This document shows positions 47,648-58,939 of a DNA stretch of 64,000 bases, piece by piece; within the stretch, counting starts at the first letter, position 1, and every line of letters begins with the position of its first letter. The DNA is from Rhodobacteraceae bacterium LNNU 3342 (lineage in GTDB: Bacteria > Pseudomonadota > Alphaproteobacteria > Rhodobacterales > Rhodobacteraceae): positions 124,001 to 188,000 of the forward strand of contig VUAW01000004.1 in NCBI GenBank assembly GCA_008711135.1, in the 5' to 3' direction. The translations under genes were made by a program, and so were the position numbers. Below the pieces are notes generated by a model. The model saw only the letters and a list, made by a program, of their open reading frames with translations. It did no database searches and was not told where the DNA came from.

Positions 47648-50260
47648 TCACGCCGCGCTGGTTTTGGCCTCCTCGGGTGCTTCCTCGGCGGCCACGGCAG
47701 CGAGCTCCTCTGCCGCCACTGGCTCGGCAACCTGCGCGGTGGTGGGCGGCAGTGCCTCGTCGTCCGGCAGGCTTCCCTCGGCCAGCTTTACGCCACGGCG
47801 GGCGGCGCTGTCACGCACCGCCTGCCGCAGCGACGGTTGTCGTTCCAGCAAGCGACGGAAGCGTGTCTCGTCCAGCGCCAGCAGGGTCGAATGGCTGATC
47901 GCCGTCACCTGCCCGCGCCGCCGCTGCCGCGCGAGGATCGTCAACTGGCCGAACATCTCACCCCGGCCGAGGCGAATCTTGTTACCCGCAGTATCGACCT
48001 CCACCGCGCCGGTGGCGATGAAATAGACGCTGCGCGGCGCCTCGCCCCGGCGGATCAGGATGTCGCCGGGTTCAGCATAGATCGTGTTCAGCGCGCGCAC
48101 CAAACGCTTGCGGACACGTTCGTCCAGATCCGCGAACAGCGGGAACTGGCCAACCAGTTCCGTCTTCCGCACCGCAAGATCCAGCTTTGGCCGCGGCTCC
48201 ACCTCGGCGCGGGCGCGCTGGATCTGCTGGCGCAGCTTGGTGTGAAGTTCGGGACCTATCAGCCCGTCAGCGAACAAAATATCGTATTCCCGCTCCTCCA
48301 GCCTTAAGGCGGTGCGGCGCAGGTATTGCCTTTCCAGTTCCTCAGCGTAACCCGGATACTGAAGGCGAAGCCCCTCCAGCGCGCTCTCGGCCGCTTCCTC
48401 GCGCCGGGCGAGCAGTTCGTGCAGAAGGTCGGCCACCCTTCGCCCATGGATGCGGCGGATCTTGGTGTCGATGTAGCCGTGCAGATCCTGAAGGATCATG
48501 CGCTGGTTCAGCAGGATCTCGAACCGCTCCGCCGTCAGCCGGGCCAGCGGCCCCGAAATCCGCAGCCGGTTGTTGAGCGCGACGGCCCAGCGATAGCCAA
48601 GCCCGTAGCCAAGCGCCCTGCGCCCGGCGTTGCGGTAGCCGCCACGTCCTTCAAGACGCGTCGCCTCGATCAGCCGGTCGACGTCAGAAAGCATCCGTTC
48701 CACCAGCCGCTGCGAAACAAGCTGCTGCAGGAAATGTTCAAGCACCAGATCACGTTCGCGACCCGCAAGCGCGATCAGCCCCAACGTGATCCGGTCGCGG
48801 TCCTGGATCTCGGTTCCCGCCTCGGCCCGGCGCACGGCCTCATCCAGACGTTCGCCGAACCGCTTGGCCTCGGCCCGGACGGTTTCACGCGCAAAGGCGT
48901 TGTGGCGGGCGGTATCCGCCACATCCTCACGCACGTTCTGAAGCGCGACGGCGATCACCTGATGCGACAGGGCCGCATCGATGGGCGACAATCGGTCAAG
49001 GCCCAGCCGCGCGATGATCCAGCGGAGCGTCGTCCCTTGCGCGATCAGCGTGAACAGCGTGAGCCCCGTGGCCAGGATACCGACTAGACGCTGCACCTCT
49101 GGCGCGACGCGGACGTTCTCCGTCACCGCCAGAGCAAGCGCCAGCGTCACGGCACCGCGCAGGCCGCCCCAGAGGATGGCAAGCCTGTAAGGCCGCTGGA
49201 CGCGCGGTGACAGGCGCATCCCGCTCAACATCGGCAGGACAAGGAACAGCATGAAGATCCGCGCTCCCAATGCCGCGCCGATCACAACCAGCAGCAACCC
49301 GAGGTCGGCCAGCTGCACATCCCCCATCAGCCGTGGGATCAGCAACGCCGCCAGCACGAAGATCAGCGCGCCCGCCCAATGGGCCAGAAGGTCCCACACT
49401 TCCCGCAAATAATTCCAGGCAGCCGGTTGCAGCCGCGCCGGCCCCACGAGGTTGAGCGTCATCCCCGCCGCCACCACCGCGATCACGCCAGAGACGCCCA
49501 ACAGCCGTTCGCCGAGCACATAGGTCAGATATGGCAGCGCCACGCTGATCGACACCTGCGCCAGCAGGTAGCGCCCAACCAGCGACATGACCCCGACGGC
49601 GATCCGCCCGGTAACCCAGCCGGTAGCAAGCCCGCCCACCACCAGCCAAGGAAACTGCAAAAGCGCCGCGCCGATTTCGGGATCCGGAACGCCGCGCATC
49701 ACGAAGGTGATGAACAGGCCGAATAGCGCGATGGCCGCGGCATCGTTCAACAGGCTTTCACCTTCGACGATGCGGGTCAGGCGCTGGGGTGCGGCAATGT
49801 TGCGGAAGATGCCAACGACCGCGGATGGATCGGTGGTGGACACGATCGCCCCGATCAGCAGGCAGGCGGTCAGCGGCAGACCCGCGATCGGCGCCAGCGC
49901 ATAGCCAACCGCAAGCGTCGCCACCACCACCGCCACGACCGCCATGGTCAGGATCGGCACCCAGTCGTCCATCATCCGCCGCAGGTTCAGGCCCAGCGAC
50001 ACCTGGAACAACAACGTCGGCAGAAAGACGTAAAGGAACACCTGCGAAGTGATCGGCAGGTTCACGATGACCTGCGCCACCGGGTTGAGCGCGTCGGTCA
50101 GGTCGGTCTGGACGAAGTAGGTTGCACCGACCGCGATCACGATCCCCACGGCTGCAAGCATCACGCTGTAGGGAATCCTGAACCTGCCGGCGAGCGGCTC
50201 TGAAATGCCGATCAGCAGGAACAATGCAGCAAAGAGAGTAACCGTGATAATGACGTCCAT
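47648..50260 (-). CDS. Sodium/proton antiporter (CPA1) with C-terminal cyclic-nucleotide-binding domain
   Basis: About 870 residues. The first ~430 form a 12-TM NhaP/CPA1 exchanger, with GAIVSTTDPSAVVGIF and EGESLLNDAAAIALFG carrying the conserved acidic ion-binding residues. A long soluble helical region (about 450-700) follows, then a cNMP-binding fold (FPLFADLDERVRKRLVRALNTIYAEPGDILIRRGEAPRSVYFIATGAVEV...GEMFGQLTILARQRR) and an Ala/Glu-rich tail, an arrangement like SOS1/sperm NHE proteins. I place the start at ATG 50260 because the sequence just upstream holds a hairpin and dyads; an in-frame ATG at 50320 is the alternative. Confidence 0.87.
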   Translation of the reverse strand: MDVIITVTLFAALFLLIGISEPLAGRFRIPYSVMLAAVGIVIAVGATYFVQTDLTDALNPVAQVIVNLPITSQVFLYVFLPTLLFQVSLGLNLRRMMDDWVPILTMAVVAVVVATLAVGYALAPIAGLPLTACLLIGAIVSTTDPSAVVGIFRNIAAPQRLTRIVEGESLLNDAAAIALFGLFITFVMRGVPDPEIGAALLQFPWLVVGGLATGWVTGRIAVGVMSLVGRYLLAQVSISVALPYLTYVLGERLLGVSGVIAVVAAGMTLNLVGPARLQPAAWNYLREVWDLLAHWAGALIFVLAALLIPRLMGDVQLADLGLLLVVIGAALGARIFMLFLVLPMLSGMRLSPRVQRPYRLAILWGGLRGAVTLALALAVTENVRVAPEVQRLVGILATGLTLFTLIAQGTTLRWIIARLGLDRLSPIDAALSHQVIAVALQNVREDVADTARHNAFARETVRAEAKRFGERLDEAVRRAEAGTEIQDRDRITLGLIALAGRERDLVLEHFLQQLVSQRLVERMLSDVDRLIEATRLEGRGGYRNAGRRALGYGLGYRWAVALNNRLRISGPLARLTAERFEILLNQRMILQDLHGYIDTKIRRIHGRRVADLLHELLARREEAAESALEGLRLQYPGYAEELERQYLRRTALRLEEREYDILFADGLIGPELHTKLRQQIQRARAEVEPRPKLDLAVRKTELVGQFPLFADLDERVRKRLVRALNTIYAEPGDILIRRGEAPRSVYFIATGAVEVDTAGNKIRLGRGEMFGQLTILARQRRRGQVTAISHSTLLALDETRFRRLLERQPSLRQAVRDSAARRGVKLAEGSLPDDEALPPTTAQVAEPVAAEELAAVAAEEAPEEAKTSAA

Positions 50261-50310
50261 AAGTTGACCATAAGTGCTTATGGTGACGTCGAGAAGGGGC
50301 AGTAGCCCCT
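50251..50310 (-). promoter_or_regulatory. Structured region over the antiporter start
   Basis: Two CCATAAG half-sites (50257-50263 and 50268-50274) and an inverted CTTATGG (50277-50283) form a dyad CCATAAG-TG-CTTATGG with a third half-site. Copies of TGACGTC flank them (50251-50257, 50284-50290). A hairpin AGGGGC-AGTA-GCCCCT follows (50295-50310). It may be an operator and leader structure; part would be coding if translation begins at 50320. Confidence 0.45.
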
Positions 50311-50438
50311 GTTGGCTCATCTGTGACCGGATGCCGCCTATTTCCGCAGGGGCACACGCGGCGGCCCGCCGGTCATGCAGCGACACAAGCCGCCGCGGCC
50401 CATTGCGCTGGCGCACCGGCGGTCGTAGGGTCCGCGCC

Positions 50439-51341
50439 ATGTCATGGTATTCGTCACTTGGCCCCGGGTCGCGGGGCATTCTTCTGATGATCGGCGCGGT
50501 GTCCCTGTTCACCGTGATGGACGCGTTGGCAAAGACGCTGATCGCGTTTTATGGGCCGGTACAGGTGGTCTGGGCACGCTATGCCGGGCAGACAGCCATC
50601 ATGATCGTGCTACTGTTCGGGCGGATGCGGCCGTTGCTGCGGACGAACTACCTTGGCACCCACGCGCTGCGATCGGTCTTTCAGGTGGGGGCGACGGCGC
50701 TTTTCTTTGCATCCCTGCCCTTCATCGGCTTGGCAGAGGCCACGGCGATCATGGACATCAACCCGGTCCTCATCACCTTGGGCGCCGCGCTGTTCCTGGG
50801 CGAACGGATCGGGCCACGCCGGCTGTTCGGGGTGATCGCCGCGATGTGCGGAGCGCTGATCATCATCCGCCCGGGCAGCGGCGTCTTTTCCCCCGCGGCA
50901 CTTCTGCCCCTCCTTGGGGCTGTCTGCTATGCCGGCCATGCGATCACCACGCGTCTTGTCGGGCGCGAGGACAGCGTGTGGACCGCGCTCCTTTACACCG
51001 CGCTGATCGGCACCGCCCTGACCACGGCAGCCCTTCCGTTTGGCTGGACCACGCCGGAATGGCGGCACGTTCCCGGCTTCCTGATCATCGGGTTGATCGG
51101 CGCCTCCGGTCAGCTTCTGCTGATCCGCGCCTTTACCATGGCCGAGGCCGCAGTGGTCGCCCCTTTCGGCTATGTCGGGCTGCTGTTCGCAACGCTCTGG
51201 GGGGTCCTGCTGTTCGGCGAATACCCCGACATCTGGACCGGCGTCGGTGCGCTTGTGATCGTAGGGGCCGGGCTCTATGTCTGGCACCGGGAAACGCGGG
51301 TGGCGACGCCGCCGCTGCCACAGCAAAGCGGTACGGGATGA
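50439..51341 (+). CDS. DMT family transporter (EamA domains)
   Basis: A 300-residue, 10-TM drug/metabolite transporter with two EamA repeats. The first is GILLMIGAVSLFTVMDALAKTLIAFYGPVQVVWARYAGQ to GALIIIRPGSG, the second begins LLPLLGAVCYAGHAITTRLV and ends near GEYPDIWTGVGALVIVGAGLYVWHRE. The RhaT/EamA-like class exports or imports small metabolites; the substrate is unknown. It overlaps the following acyltransferase gene by four bases (ATGA). It is divergent from the antiporter, with about 180 bases in between containing the dyads and hairpin. Confidence 0.9.
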   Translation: MSWYSSLGPGSRGILLMIGAVSLFTVMDALAKTLIAFYGPVQVVWARYAGQTAIMIVLLFGRMRPLLRTNYLGTHALRSVFQVGATALFFASLPFIGLAEATAIMDINPVLITLGAALFLGERIGPRRLFGVIAAMCGALIIIRPGSGVFSPAALLPLLGAVCYAGHAITTRLVGREDSVWTALLYTALIGTALTTAALPFGWTTPEWRHVPGFLIIGLIGASGQLLLIRAFTMAEAAVVAPFGYVGLLFATLWGVLLFGEYPDIWTGVGALVIVGAGLYVWHRETRVATPPLPQQSGTG

Positions 51342-52210
51342 CAGAGCGGCACAAAGGCCAGGGCTGGGGCGACTGGATGTCGGACCGGGTATTCCGCGGG
51401 ATGATCTGGCTGGCCCTGCGGCTGCCGCGCGGTCCGCGTATCCGGCTGATGGGCTGGATCGCCGAACGGATCGTGGCGCCGATGGCGGGCTATCTGGACC
51501 GGGCGCGTGAAAACCTTGCCCTTATCCATCCGCAGATGCCAGAGGCAGAGCGTGACCGCATCGCCCGCCGCGTCGCCAACAACATGGGCCGGCTGCTGAT
51601 CGAGAATTACGCCACCGACGAGCTGATGGCACAGGCGCGGGCGCACCAACCCACTGGCCGGGGAATGGAGGCACTGCGGCAGGCGCGTGACCAGGGGCGG
51701 CCTGCGATCTTCGTGACCGGCCACTTTGGCAACTTCGGGTTCGGCCGCGCCGTTCTGGCGGCACAGGGGATTGAGATCGCAGGACTTTACCGTCCGATGC
51801 GCAACGTGTTCTTCAATGAACACTACACACGCATGATGGAGGCCGTGGGCGGCCACTCATTCCCGCAGGGGCGCAAGGGCACCGCCGGCTTCGCTCGCCA
51901 CCTGCGCGACGGCGGCCAGGCGGTCCTTCTGGTCGACCAGCATATCGCCGGGGCGCCCCAACTTGATTTCCTCGGCCAGCCCGCCCGGACCGCCCTTTCA
52001 GCAGCGGAGCTCGCGCTCAAGTACGACGCGCTTCTGATCCCCTTTTACGCGACGCGCCTGCCCGACGGCCTGAACTTCACGGTGGATCTGGAAGCGCCGA
52101 TTCCTCACACCGATCCGGTAACGATGACGCAGGCGCTGAACGACAGCTTGGCGGAACGGGTGCGCGCACACCCTGATCAATGGTTCTGGATCCACCGCCG
52201 CTGGAAATAG
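51338..52210 (+). CDS. LpxL/HtrB-like acyltransferase family protein
   Basis: A 290-residue protein of the lipid A late-acyltransferase family. Family landmarks: RENLALIHPQMPEAERDRIARRVANNMGRLLIENY, GRPAIFVTGHFGNFGFGRAVLAAQG, IAGLYRPMRNVFFNEHYTRM, RKGTAGFARHLRDGGQAVLLVDQHIAGAPQLDFLGQPART and the ending PDQWFWIHRRWK. The catalytic H-X4-D/E motif is incomplete: H129 is followed at position 134 by Gly instead of Glu/Asp. It lacks the usual N-terminal membrane helix strength but has a hydrophobic stretch near 20-30. It is co-translated with the DMT transporter. Confidence 0.85.
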   Translation: MTERHKGQGWGDWMSDRVFRGMIWLALRLPRGPRIRLMGWIAERIVAPMAGYLDRARENLALIHPQMPEAERDRIARRVANNMGRLLIENYATDELMAQARAHQPTGRGMEALRQARDQGRPAIFVTGHFGNFGFGRAVLAAQGIEIAGLYRPMRNVFFNEHYTRMMEAVGGHSFPQGRKGTAGFARHLRDGGQAVLLVDQHIAGAPQLDFLGQPARTALSAAELALKYDALLIPFYATRLPDGLNFTVDLEAPIPHTDPVTMTQALNDSLAERVRAHPDQWFWIHRRWK

Positions 52211-52212
52211 AC

Positions 52213-52923
52213 CTACTGCAGTCGGGCCACACCCAGAACCGGCCCGTAGTCCGGCGCCTGCACGACCACGACGACAGGTTCATCTCCCTCGGCGGCGCTC
52301 AACATCTCCATCGGGGCGGCGCCGTCCCAGCGGGCAATCGTCTCCCACAGGGTGACAATGTTGTAGTAGGTCAGCGTCTTGCCAGCGTTCTCCCCTCGCT
52401 CGATCGCCACCGTTTCCTGCGGGCGATATCGGACAAGCTGGATCAGCGCCTCATGCGGCAGCGGCGGTTCCGCCTTAAGATGGATGCGGATCTGCGTCCC
52501 CTCGCGCGTCAGGGTCACGCGTACCGGGTGCTGGCGGGTGCGGTGCGTTGTCACCAGGTCGGCCACCTGAATAGGGCGGAAGCCCTCTACCCTGTCCTGC
52601 CCGTTCACGATCATCTGCGGGGTGTAGATCGACCGGTCGCCATTCGCGCGGGCATAGCCCTTCTGGCGGTTAGTGAAGGCGGGATCGGCAAAGCGATCCG
52701 CCCAGCCGATGTAGTCCCAGTAGTCCACGTGCAGCGCCAGCGGGATCACGTCGGCCCGCGCCGCAAGCCGTTCCATCAGCTCGTCCGCCGGCGGACAGGC
52801 CGAACACCCCTGCGAGGTGTAAAGCTCAATCAGAACCGGATTTTCCTGCGCCCCGGCAGGGTTGGACAGACCTATGGCCCCCGCCACAAGAAGACCAAGG
52901 GCGGTACTGATGATCCGGCGCAT
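52213..52923 (-). CDS. DUF1223 secreted thioredoxin-fold protein
   Basis: A 236-residue periplasmic protein with a signal peptide (MRRIISTALGLLVAGAIGLSNPAGAQ). The DUF1223 domain starts PVLIELYTSQGCSACPPADELMERLA, with a CXXC pair at C40 and C43, then ALHVDYWDYIGWADRFADPAFTNRQKGYARANGDRSIYTPQMIVNGQ, all family hallmarks. A thiol-redox role is inferred from the CXXC and fold. AAGGAGCG lies five bases before the ATG. It is convergent with the acyltransferase gene, and its promoter region faces that of acnA. Confidence 0.88.
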   Translation of the reverse strand: MRRIISTALGLLVAGAIGLSNPAGAQENPVLIELYTSQGCSACPPADELMERLAARADVIPLALHVDYWDYIGWADRFADPAFTNRQKGYARANGDRSIYTPQMIVNGQDRVEGFRPIQVADLVTTHRTRQHPVRVTLTREGTQIRIHLKAEPPLPHEALIQLVRYRPQETVAIERGENAGKTLTYYNIVTLWETIARWDGAAPMEMLSAAEGDEPVVVVVQAPDYGPVLGVARLQ

Positions 52924-53136
52924 GGGCGCTCCTTTGCGTGGTTCTGCATCGTGGGTAGCCGCCACCATGCCCCTTTGCCAATCAAGGTTTTGAGAGTGTT
53001 TCCAACATGCAACAGCATCGGGCAAAAAATTCTGTGCACAACGGTATACAAATAGGGCCCTTCCCCCTTGAACGGCGCGGCGCAATGGGGCAAGAGCATG
53101 GCAGCAAGACCCCGGTCCATGCCAAGGGAGCCATCC

Positions 53137-55848
<2,712 letters not shown>

Positions 55849-55865
55849 TCAGCAAGCTGACATGG

Positions 55866-55901
55866 AAACGCCGCGCGAACCTTCGCGCGGCGTTTTCTTT
55901 T
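55866..55901 (+). terminator. Rho-independent terminator of acnA
   Basis: Perfect 14-bp stem from AAACGCCGCGCGAA to its complement with a CC centre, running directly into TTTTCTTTT, 18 bases past the stop codon. Confidence 0.92.
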
Positions 55902-55910
55902 GCTCGCCTT

Positions 55911-55983
55911 CCGCGGGCGCAGCCCGCGCCCGGCCCAACGGGAGGAAGGCGCCTTGGGGCCTGACGACGGGCGGGAGCCGCCC
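55911..55983. repeat. Intergenic repeat, copy B
   Basis: CCGCGGGC-GCA-GCCCGCG, CCCGGCCCAACGGGA, a variable GC-rich part, then GACGGGCGGGAG-CCGCCC: the same block order as copy A at 25463-25534. It sits just after the acnA terminator. The remaining bases up to 56105 hold the leader of the binding-protein gene, with a TTGACG -35-like hexamer at 56009 but no clear -10. Confidence 0.75.
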
Positions 55984-56105
55984 GAACCGCGCAAAGACCT
56001 TGATTTCCTTGACGCTCTGCTGTCACATGCCCGTCATAAAAGACCACTAACAGGCGGTAGCAGGTTCGGAAACCTTCCTGCTTCAGACCCAACGGGAGAG
56101 TACGC

Positions 56106-57212
56106 ATGTCCACCACCGTCACGCGCGTCACAGGCGCGTCCCTTGCCGTTCTGATGGCCACCAGCGCCATCGTCTCGGCGCAAAGCATGGAAGAACTGAT
56201 CGAAGGCGCCCGGGCCGAGGGCATGCTGACCACCATCGCCCTGCCGCATGACTGGTGCGGCTATGGCGCCGTCATCCAGGGCTTCAAGGAAAAGTACCCC
56301 TTCATCACGGTGAACGAGCTGAACCCCGACGCCGGCTCCGCCGATGAGCTGGAGGCCATCCGCGCCAACAGGAACAACACTGGCCCGCAGGCGCCCGATG
56401 TCATCGACGTGGGCTTCGCCTTTGGCCCCGCTGCCAAGGAAGAAGGTCTGATCCAGCCCTACAAGGTCTCGACCTGGGACTCGATCCCGGATGCCGCCAA
56501 GGATGCCGAAGGCTACTGGTACGGCGACTATTACGGCGTTCTGGCCTTTGCCGTGAACACCGATCTGGTGGATGAAGTCCCGCGGGACTGGGAAGACCTG
56601 CTGAAGCCGGAATATGCCAATTCGGTCGCCCTCGCCGGTGATCCGCGCGCGTCCAACCAGGCGATCCTCGCCGTGCAGGCCGCAGGACTTGCCCGTGGCG
56701 CCGAGGCTGGCGAGGCCGCAGGCCAAGCAGGGCTGGAGTTCTTTGCGGAGATGAACCAAGCCGGCAACTTTGTCCCCGTGATTGGCAAGGCCGGCACGCT
56801 AGCCCAAGGCGCGACCCCGATCGTGATCGAGTGGGACTATAATGCCCTGGCAAGCCGCGACACCCTGAACGGCAACCCTCCGGTCGAGGTCGTGGTGCCG
56901 CAGTCCGGCGTCGTCGCGGGCGTCTACGTGCAGGCGATCAGCGCCTATGCCCCGCACCCGAACGCCGCGAAGCTGTGGATGGAATATCTGTATTCTGACG
57001 AAGGTCAGCTCGGCTGGCTAGGCGGCTACTGCCACCCGATCCGCTTCAACGACATGGTGGAACGCGGCGTGGTGCCGAATGACCTGCTCGAAGCGCTTCC
57101 GCCGGCCGAAGCCTATGAGGCCGCTGTCTTCCCGACGCTGGAACAGCAGGAAGCGGCCAAGGCCGTCATCACCGGCGGCTGGGACCAGGTCGTGGGCGCG
57201 AACGTCCAGTAA
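56106..57212 (+). CDS. ABC transporter periplasmic substrate-binding protein
   Basis: A 368-residue binding protein with signal peptide (VTGASLAVLMATSAIVSAQS). The sequence (AEGMLTTIALPHDWCGYGAVIQGFKEKYPFITVNELNPDAGSADELEAI, YWYGDYYGVLAFAVNTDLV, WMEYLYSDEGQLGWLGGYCHPIRF) belongs to the type II fold group that binds iron, thiamine, polyamines or phosphonates. The exact ligand cannot be assigned; two cysteines (DWCG, GYCH) are notable. The start has GGGAGAG upstream. It heads a four-gene importer operon, and a hairpin after its stop likely sets a higher level of binding protein than of permeases. Confidence 0.88.
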   Translation: MSTTVTRVTGASLAVLMATSAIVSAQSMEELIEGARAEGMLTTIALPHDWCGYGAVIQGFKEKYPFITVNELNPDAGSADELEAIRANRNNTGPQAPDVIDVGFAFGPAAKEEGLIQPYKVSTWDSIPDAAKDAEGYWYGDYYGVLAFAVNTDLVDEVPRDWEDLLKPEYANSVALAGDPRASNQAILAVQAAGLARGAEAGEAAGQAGLEFFAEMNQAGNFVPVIGKAGTLAQGATPIVIEWDYNALASRDTLNGNPPVEVVVPQSGVVAGVYVQAISAYAPHPNAAKLWMEYLYSDEGQLGWLGGYCHPIRFNDMVERGVVPNDLLEALPPAEAYEAAVFPTLEQQEAAKAVITGGWDQVVGANVQ

Positions 57213-57228
57213 AGCGACAGCCTGAACG

Positions 57229-57257
57229 CCCGCCCTGCCACGCGCGGGGCGGGTTTT
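57229..57257 (+). terminator. Hairpin with T-run between binding protein and permease genes
   Basis: Seven-bp stem CCCGCCC / GGGCGGG (extendable by weaker pairs) followed by TTTTG, 16 bases after the binding-protein stop. The permease ribosome binding site is close behind, so this is probably a partial terminator or 3' stabiliser. Confidence 0.6.
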
Positions 57258-57279
57258 GCGTGGAAGATCAGGAGGCATA

Positions 57280-58152
57280 ATGGACATTCCCGACGCCCGG
57301 CCGCGCCGGCAGCTGCCGCTGCATTGGCTCGGCATCCTGCCGTTCACCGCTTTCGCGGTGCTGTTCCTGATCTGGCCGACCATGCATATCGTCGCCGGCG
57401 CCTTCCGGACACCTCAGGGCGATTTCACGCTGCAGAACATCGCGAACCTCTGGACGCCGTCGATCATCGCCTCCTACTGGATCTCGATCCGGATCAGCTT
57501 TGCCTCGGCGCTATTGGGCTGCGTGATCGGTTTCGCCATCGCGGCGGCAGTGACCCTAGGCGGGCTTCCGCGCGGTATCCGGGGACCGTTGCTGACCTTT
57601 TCCGGGGTTGCGTCCAACTTCGCAGGCGTGCCTCTGGCCTTTGCCTTTCTTGCCACGCTCGGGCGGCTCGGGCTGGTCACGGTGCTGCTGCGGGAATGGT
57701 TCGGGGTCAACATCTACGCGATGGGCTTCAACCTCCTGTCGTTCTTTGGCCTCACGCTGACCTACCTGTTCTTCCAGATCCCGTTGATGATCCTGATCAT
57801 CACCCCTGCCCTTGACGGGCTGAAGAAGGACTGGCGAGAGGCTGCGTCGATCCTTGGGGCCACGGGCGCGCAATATTGGCGCATCGTCGCCTTCCCGATT
57901 CTCTGGCCGGCGCTGCTGGGCACCTTTGCCCTGTTGTTTGCGAATGCCTTTGGCGCGGTGGCGACGGCTTATGCATTGACCGGGTCGTCGCTGTCGATCG
58001 TGCCGATCCTGCTTTTCGCGCAGATCCGGGGCGACGTGCTGCAGGACCCACACCTGGGATATGCGCTGGCCTTCGGAATGATCCTCGTCACCGGCATCGC
58101 CAACCTGATCTACGTCATTCTCCGTGCGCGGAGCGAGAGGTGGATGCAATGA
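57280..58152 (+). CDS. ABC transporter permease, first subunit
   Basis: A 290-residue inner-membrane permease with six helices and the EAA loop DWREAASILGATGAQYWRIVAFPILWPALLGT that docks on the ATPase. It is similar to the PotB/PhnE-like subunits of polyamine, iron or phosphonate importers. AGGAGGC precedes the ATG at 57280. The stop overlaps the start of the second permease by four bases (ATGA), giving a fixed one-to-one coupling. Confidence 0.92.
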   Translation: MDIPDARPRRQLPLHWLGILPFTAFAVLFLIWPTMHIVAGAFRTPQGDFTLQNIANLWTPSIIASYWISIRISFASALLGCVIGFAIAAAVTLGGLPRGIRGPLLTFSGVASNFAGVPLAFAFLATLGRLGLVTVLLREWFGVNIYAMGFNLLSFFGLTLTYLFFQIPLMILIITPALDGLKKDWREAASILGATGAQYWRIVAFPILWPALLGTFALLFANAFGAVATAYALTGSSLSIVPILLFAQIRGDVLQDPHLGYALAFGMILVTGIANLIYVILRARSERWMQ

Positions 58153-58937
58153 GGATGCAGCGGGTATGGGCTTGGGTGGCGCTCGCCTTCGGGCTGGTCT
58201 ATTTCTTCCTGCCGCTGATCGGCACGGTGGAGTTTTCGCTGCGCATGCGGCGGGGAGAATACAGCCTTGACGCCTATCGGGTGGTGCTGAGCGATCCGCG
58301 CTTTCAGCAAACCTTCAGCTATTCCGTGGTGATGGCGCTTTGCACCATCGTCGTGGGCGTGCTGATCGTGGTGCCCACCGCGTACTGGGTACGGCTGCGG
58401 CTACCGCGCCTGCGCCCGATCGTGGAATTCGTGACGCTGCTGCCACTGGTGATCCCGCCGATCGTGATCGTCTTTGGCTATATCCGCATGTACAACACGT
58501 CGTCCTTTCTACCGCTCACGGGTTCGGCGACCGGGACGAACTTCCTGCTGATGATGGGCTACACCACACTGGCGCTGCCCTACATGTACCGCGCGGTGGA
58601 CACCGGCCTGCGCGCCATCGACATCCGTACCCTGACCGAGGCCGCGCAGAGCCTTGGCGCAGGCTGGTTCACGATCATGGCGCGGGTGATCATGCCAAAC
58701 GTGCTGGTCGCGATCTTGTCCGGCGCGTTCCTGACCTTCGCGATCGTCATCGGGGAATTCGTGCTGGCGGCTCTGCTGAACCGTCCAGCGTTCGGCCCCT
58801 ATCTCCAGCTTGTCGGCGCCAACCGCGCCTATGAGCCCGCGGCGCTGGCGGTGATTGCCTTCTCGATCACCTGGATCTGCATGGGGCTGATCCAGCTTGT
58901 CACCCGCTTTTCCCGACACACACAGGCCAGGCGCTGA
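58149..58937 (+). CDS. ABC transporter permease, second subunit
   Basis: A 262-residue, six-helix PotC-like permease. The EAA loop reads LTEAAQSLGAGWFTIMARVIMPNVLVAILSGAFLTF. The start ATG at 58149 lies in the ATGA overlap with the first permease. Together the two form the heterodimeric channel. The ATPase gene begins two bases after its stop, so translation is tightly linked across the set. Confidence 0.92.
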   Translation: MRMQRVWAWVALAFGLVYFFLPLIGTVEFSLRMRRGEYSLDAYRVVLSDPRFQQTFSYSVVMALCTIVVGVLIVVPTAYWVRLRLPRLRPIVEFVTLLPLVIPPIVIVFGYIRMYNTSSFLPLTGSATGTNFLLMMGYTTLALPYMYRAVDTGLRAIDIRTLTEAAQSLGAGWFTIMARVIMPNVLVAILSGAFLTFAIVIGEFVLAALLNRPAFGPYLQLVGANRAYEPAALAVIAFSITWICMGLIQLVTRFSRHTQARR

Positions 58938-58939
58938 TC

